Source: Annulohypoxylon bovei var. microspora | Lineage: Eukaryota > Ascomycota > Sordariomycetes > Xylariales > Hypoxylaceae | Direction: 5' to 3' | Assembly: GCA_022836615.1 (NCBI GenBank) | Contig: MU405491.1 | Coordinates: 3,848-18,273, forward strand | Length of the DNA stretch: 14,426 bases | Shown: piece after piece, positions 10,225 through 14,426 of the stretch | How the letters are laid out: each line of letters opens with the position of its first letter | Position numbering within the stretch: position 1 is the stretch's first letter | Program-made: the position numbers and the translations under genes | Notes under the pieces: model-generated | Told to the model about the DNA's origin: nothing | The model's database searches: none | The model's input: the letters and a program-made list of their open reading frames with translations, nothing else

Positions 10225-10516
10225 CTTTCAACCTGATTTGCCGGCCACACAGCTTTCTGTAAGGGATGCAACCAATATCAATTGAACGCGCTTTTCGAGA
10301 TCTATCTAATTGTGTAATTACAAGAAATTTGACGTGGGATTGAAGTGGGAGAAAGGGGAGAAAGGGGAGATTAAAATGGGGTGAATTGATTGAATTTCGT
10401 CGGCTATTGGTACCTTCAATTGTATGGCGATTTGTATGCGGTTTCAAGTACCTTTCGACACCCCCCATACAGCGGACGAAACCTACGACATCCATACAGC
10501 AGATTTAACATTGCTT
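10225..10516 (-). repeat. Right inverted arm of the foldback element
   Basis: Read on the minus strand, this arm follows the left arm block by block but is about 33 bp shorter, with most length difference between the CATACAAA pair and the CT-rich middle. The subterminal repeats lie at 10467-10476 and 10494-10503 (complement of TCYGCTGTAT) and at 10419-10426 and 10431-10438 (complement of CATACAAW), with the same 27- and 12-bp spacing as on the left. The conserved spacing despite divergence elsewhere argues that these sites, not the intervening sequence, were under constraint. Confidence 0.8.
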
Positions 10517-10524
10517 TTAATTAT

Positions 10525-11412
10525 TAATATTTATTAATTATTTATTAATTATTTTATTAATTAATAAGTAATTATTTATGTAATTAAAAAAAATTTAAAT
10601 ATAATAATATTTTTTAAACGGATTATTATTATGGCGGATTAATCGTATATAATGCTTTAAAAGTTATTTAAAGTTTTTTAATAAATATTTATATATTTTA
10701 TTATATATATAATTTAATAAAATAAAAATAATAATGTAATTTAATATATTTAATTGTATTTATAAATAAATATTTTTAAAAATTAATATATAATTAAAAA
10801 ACCTTGGGTTAATAAAGTTATTTAAATGTAAATATTAATAAATATAAAAAATAAAATATATATATTTATTTATATAACGATTTATATGAGGGATTAAATA
10901 TTTAATTTATATAATTTATATATATTAATAAAGATTTTAATTAATATTTTAAAATAATAATTAAATTAATTAATAAAAGCTTTAATTAAATTAAATGGAA
11001 ATGTAATTTTTATAATAATATAATATAAAAAATTAAATAAATATTTATTATTTTATTAAATTATGAATTTTAATTAATTAATAATTAATTCATTATATAT
11101 TTAATGGAAAAGTTTTTTTATTTCTTTTATATTATAATAATTAAAAAAATAAATTTATTAAAATGCTTTTTTTAAAGTTTTCTTAATTTTATTAATTATA
11201 AGCTTTTTATTAAAATTATACACGAATATAAATTTAATAAAATTTAATTTATTTAAATTAATATTTTCGTTATGGTATTTTATATTTATTTAATTTATAA
11301 AAAAAACGTAAATTACCTTAATAATTAAAACGTTAATAAGTTTTTTTCGTTAAAAGCATATAATAATTATAAACGTAAAGCTTTATATATTAATAAAGGT
11401 ATAATAATATTA
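10525..11412. other. AT-rich gene desert between the element and the kinase fossil
   Basis: No gene is supportable. If the kinase fossil extended through its C-lobe, the remainder would lie in the right part of this interval on the minus strand. There the continuing frame is broken by TAA at 11410-11412, 11383-11385 and 11350-11352, and I recognise no C-lobe motif. Confidence 0.55.
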
Positions 11413-11418
11413 CCCCTT

Positions 11419-11859
11419 TTAAACCTTTAAAGTAATTATATAAACAAGTTTAAAATTTATATTATTATTAATAAGTTTTTTAATAATTTTCTTAAAATCG
11501 GAAATTATTATATTAAACTTAAACCTTTTTTCATTATTTTTATATATTATTATAATAAGGATATTTCTTAACGAAATATTACGATAAATAATATTAATAT
11601 TATATAAATATATTAACCCTTTTACCACATTATAAAAAAAGGTACGGTATAAAGCAAAAAAAGATTTTTAATCACTTCGTAAAAAAAAGTTAAAAATTTT
11701 TTTTTTAACTTTTAATATAACTAAAACATATTAATTAAAAATTAATTTAAAATAAAAAGGATTATTATATTCATAATTATTTATTATAAATATTAAAACA
11801 TTTTCATAAAAAGCCGCATAAATAATTTTAATTTTACGATATAATACGTTTATAATTTT
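11419..11859 (-). pseudogene. Decayed protein-kinase catalytic domain
   Basis: The frame ending in TAA at 11419-11421 reads, from 11628, a block matching a kinase alpha-E helix (VVKGLIYLYNINII). It continues into the catalytic loop as YRNISLRNIL where kinases have HRDxxxxN, and 27 residues after the Asp position reads ISDFKK where kinases have DFG. The losses are H to Y (codon TAT, 11584-11586), D to N (AAT, 11578-11580) and G to K (AAG, 11491-11493). All are obtainable by C-to-T or G-to-A changes only. The invariant loop Asn (11563-11565) and DFG Asp (11497-11499) remain. The same frame continues upstream without a frameshift, broken only by TAA at 11668-11670 and 11731-11733, to a stop at 11860-11862. 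This part contains a hinge-like YVLVILKVKKKIFNF segment. The Asn-Arg-like context and ISLRN wording resemble fungal-type (FunK1) kinases, but family assignment is tentative. N-lobe and C-lobe are not recognised. It cannot be functional. Confidence 0.65.
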
Positions 11860-11862
11860 TTA

Positions 11863-13449
11863 TTTTTCTTAAATAATACGTTTAAAAACCATGATTTGTT
11901 TTATAATAATAATATTATTAATTAATATATTAATATCATTTATAACCCGACTAAACATGTTTAACTTAAATAATTAATTATAATTAATAAATTTATAAAT
12001 TATAAAATGGAAAATATAAAAAAAAGGATTTAATTAAATAATTAATGGTATGTTTTTAAATCGTTTAAAAAATAACGTATAAGTTTAAATATAATTAATT
12101 TTATTTTTATTAAATAACTTTAATACGAGATTTAATGGTTTTTTATTAAAATGTATCCGGGTAATTATTTTATAAAAATATATTAATTCATTTTATTTTA
12201 AAATAATATTAATACCATTAATTAAATTAAATAAAATTATAAATGGATATTCCACCAAAGTGATTAATATTATTAACATTTTAAAAAAAAAATTAAAATA
12301 AATTTTTACCACAATGTTTAATATAAATTTATATTTAAGGTTAATTAAAATATCCACATTATTATATTTAATTTTAAGTATTTTTTTCTTAATCTTTTAT
12401 AATATAACATTTAAGCTTTAAATATTTTAATTAAAATCTAAGAAATAATATGTTAATTTATTTTAAAAAGGTTTTATAATAAATTACTTATAATAAAAAA
12501 ACCCATTCTTATTATATATATATATTATAATTTTAATTATAATAATATAAATTTTATTATTATCTTTTTTAATTATTAAAAATTTTATAATTATTATTTA
12601 AAAAGGATATTATAATTATATAAAACGTTTTTATTTTAAATAATAAAAAAAGAAAAAAATGTGAATTTTATTAAAGTTTAAAATGAAAATTAAAATTATA
12701 AAAATGTTAATTTTTTTTATTATATAAATATTTATATATAAGTTATATTAATTATAATATATATATATTTATATTTATTTATTAAATTTATTTATTAATT
12801 TAATTTAAAGATTTTTATTTTAAATGGGTATTAGAAATATATATATTTATATAAGAATTTATATATAAAAAAAAATATCGTTAATATTAAAATATAAAAA
12901 AAAATATAAGGTAAATAATGTTATGTTTTAATTGGTTAATTTTAAAAAAAGGAAAATTTTATTATAAGTTTTATTTATTATATGTTTTTAAATATTAATA
13001 ATATTTTTTTTTATATATAAATTTTTATATAAATAAATGTATTTTTAATGTTTACTTTGCATTTTTTAAAAAATCCCTGCTTTTATATTTATTTATACAC
13101 TTTTTTTTTAATTTTATTTTTTTTATTTAATCTTTTATTAATTTTTTTTATAATTATATATTTAAATAAATCTCGTAAAGCATTTTTAAATAAAATTAAT
13201 TACATTTATTATAAATCGTTTTATGGTTAATAAATTAAATTAAAAGTTAAGTGTATTTAAAAATTATTTAAGGTGGTTTTATAATATTTTTTAATAAAAG
13301 CTTTTTTATTTTACATGTAATTAACTTTAAACCAAGCTTGTAAATTATATAATAATTTTTATAAATTACATTTAATATCATTTAAAAATGTTTTATAAAA
13401 TTTATTTAATTATGTAATTATAAAAGATTTAATATATGGTTGAAAAAAA
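11863..13449. other. AT-rich gene desert upstream of the kinase fossil
   Basis: The kinase frame has further TAA stops at once (11860-11862, 11869-11871) and I could not find a glycine-rich loop or VAVK-type lysine motif here. Any N-lobe may therefore be lost or unrecognisable. A 60-codon plus-strand open frame (13048-13230) is rich in F, L and I and ends YLNKSRKAFLNKINYIYY. I recognise no domain and treat it as chance or an unassigned remnant. Confidence 0.5.
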
Positions 13450-13604
13450 AAATGGTGGAAAATAAAACAATGTAAATAAAAAGTATTTATATAAAAAAGT
13501 GTATATATATATGTGGTTAATTTATGTGTATTAATAGAAATTTTAACCAATGAAATAATTTAATTAAAATGGTAAATCTTAAAAAAAGAAAATTTCCACC
13601 ATTT
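13450..13604. repeat. Spaced 12-bp perfect inverted repeat
   Basis: AAATGGTGGAAA at 13450-13461 is the exact complement of TTTCCACCATTT at 13593-13604, 131 bp apart. Nearby, ATATGTGGTTAAT occurs twice in direct orientation (about 13510-13522 and 13618-13630). In DNA with so few G and C bases, a 12-bp match containing four G/C pairs is unlikely to be trivial. It may be the ends of a small decayed insertion, but no target duplication is evident. Confidence 0.55.
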
Positions 13605-14426
13605 ATTATATAATTAATATGTGGTTAATGTGTAAAAAAGGTTATTATTATAACGTTTATTATGTAAAATTAAGTTATAATTTTTAGTGTTTAATTAATT
13701 TACGTTATTATAAAAATTATAAATTATTTACGAAGATTATTAAATTTATTATTATTAAATATATTTATTATATTATTTAAAATTAAAAAAGATTTATTAT
13801 TTTAATAATATTACATTTAATAATATTTCCGTTAAAATGGAATTAACTTTTTTAATTAATTGAAATCTTTATTAATAAACATAAACCATGTGTAAAAGTA
13901 TTTTAATATATATATAAATTTATATACGTTTTATTATATTAAGTTTCGTGAATTTAAATTTTATAATATCTTATATTTATATTTAAATAATTTTATTAAT
14001 AATATTTACATTTTAAAATAATTATATTTAAATGAAAGTTATTTTAAAACTAAATTAATTAAATTAAGTTATATTATATATATATAATTATTAATTTAAT
14101 TATATTATAAATTATAAATAATATATTAAAATTAAAATATTTTAAAGGTATTATATATAATTAATTTAAAGTAATAACATTAAAAACCAAAATTTAATAA
14201 TTTATTAATAACGATTTATTAAGTGTAATTTATTTAAATTTAGATCTTTAAAATCGTTAAATTAAAGGTTTTTAAAATATTAAATCATAATAAAATCCAT
14301 GTTATAAAAAGAAAGTTATTTAAATTAAAATTATAAAACCACTTTATATTATTTTTTAATGGTTATATAATTTATTAATAAAGTTTTCAATTAATTAAAA
14401 ACGTTTTTTCTTAAAAAAAGGGATAT
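13605..14426. other. AT-rich gene desert, right end
   Basis: Apart from the second copy of ATATGTGGTTAAT, I see no gene, RNA, repeat or regulatory site that can be supported. TA-dinucleotide runs (for example near 14078-14090) and short A/T palindromes are as expected from composition. Confidence 0.65.

Larger units (their letters stand above)
9821..10516. mobile_element. Foldback / MITE-like element with long terminal inverted repeats
   Basis: A 696-bp block of about 50% G+C in a roughly 10% G+C background, with abrupt edges at both ends. The termini are inverted copies: the left begins GAGCAATGTTAAAT and the right ends ATTTAACATTGCTT. The outer 49 bp differ at only about three positions. 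Similarity between arms then falls to a visibly lower level with small indels but continues inward to GTTGAAAG (10138-10145) and its complement (10225-10232). The arms are therefore about 325 and 292 bp around a 79-bp loop. The flanks are TTAATTAA (9813-9820) and TTAATTAT (10517-10524): either an 8-bp target duplication with one mismatch or simply TTAA. The AT-rich target makes this ambiguous. There is no transposase, so mobility would depend on an enzyme supplied elsewhere. Superfamily is undetermined. Confidence 0.85.

Noticed and set aside
9842..10285. Open frames of 147 and 80 codons on the plus strand and 94 codons on the minus strand (10211-10495) inside the GC-normal block
   Set aside because: The plus-strand 147-codon and minus-strand 94-codon frames both start MDVVGFVRC because the same ATG lies in each inverted arm. 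They are mirror images of the repeat and show no domain. They are by-products of the foldback element.
12946..13132. NINNI word in an open frame, compared with the reverse-transcriptase YxDD motif after D-to-N change
   Set aside because: Such words arise readily from AT repeats, and no other reverse-transcriptase block is present in the same frame.
13048..13230. 60-codon plus-strand frame ending in a SRKAF-containing segment
   Set aside because: I considered whether the SRKAF segment could be a reverse-transcriptase motif, but the spacing does not fit and the rest is F/L/I low complexity.
1..14426. Mitochondrial genome intergenic DNA with a GC cluster
   Set aside because: No mitochondrial gene, tRNA or typical short GC cluster was found. 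The GC block is a long inverted-repeat element, and the kinase fossil argues for nuclear DNA.

Overview
The window is almost entirely A+T: the few lines I counted by hand run at roughly 10% G+C. TAA and TTA triplets block every frame, and I found no intact protein-coding gene, rRNA, tRNA or CRISPR array. The composition, plus a protein-kinase fossil whose lost catalytic residues are all explained by C-to-T (or G-to-A) change, best fits an AT-isochore of a filamentous fungus mutated by repeat-induced point mutation (RIP). Fungal origin is an inference. An organism with naturally extreme A+T intergenic DNA is the main alternative.

Layout. 1-1995: featureless AT desert. 1996-2037: exact 21-bp tandem duplication. 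About 2461-2830: strand-asymmetric tract with C but almost no G, built on a repeat of about 120 bp. 2831-5475: desert with a small perfect hairpin (4489-4510) and an AAAT microsatellite. 5461-5679: open stretch carrying a 9-bp tandem array that reads Ile-Lys-X. 5680-8650: desert. 8679-8945: small GC island with a hairpin and a G-rich purine tract. 8949-9320: TTAA/AATT low-complexity tract. About 9399-9476: degenerate hexamer array resembling decayed telomeric repeat. 9821-10516: a compositionally normal (about 50% G+C) foldback/MITE-like element made of two long inverted arms around a 79-bp loop. 10525-11412: desert. 11419-11859 (minus strand): decayed protein-kinase pseudogene with recognisable alpha-E helix, catalytic loop and DFG region. 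11863-14426: desert with one 12-bp spaced inverted repeat.

The parts do not form a working pathway. They read as layers of decay: an old mutated substrate holding a dead kinase-like gene and old repeats, into which the foldback element was inserted after, or sheltered from, the mutation that stripped G+C from the rest. The two observations most worth following are the kinase fossil and the element. A third is the context bias of the decay: CTA/TAG and CAG/CTG are nearly gone, while CTT/AAG, CAT/ATG and AAGCTT persist.
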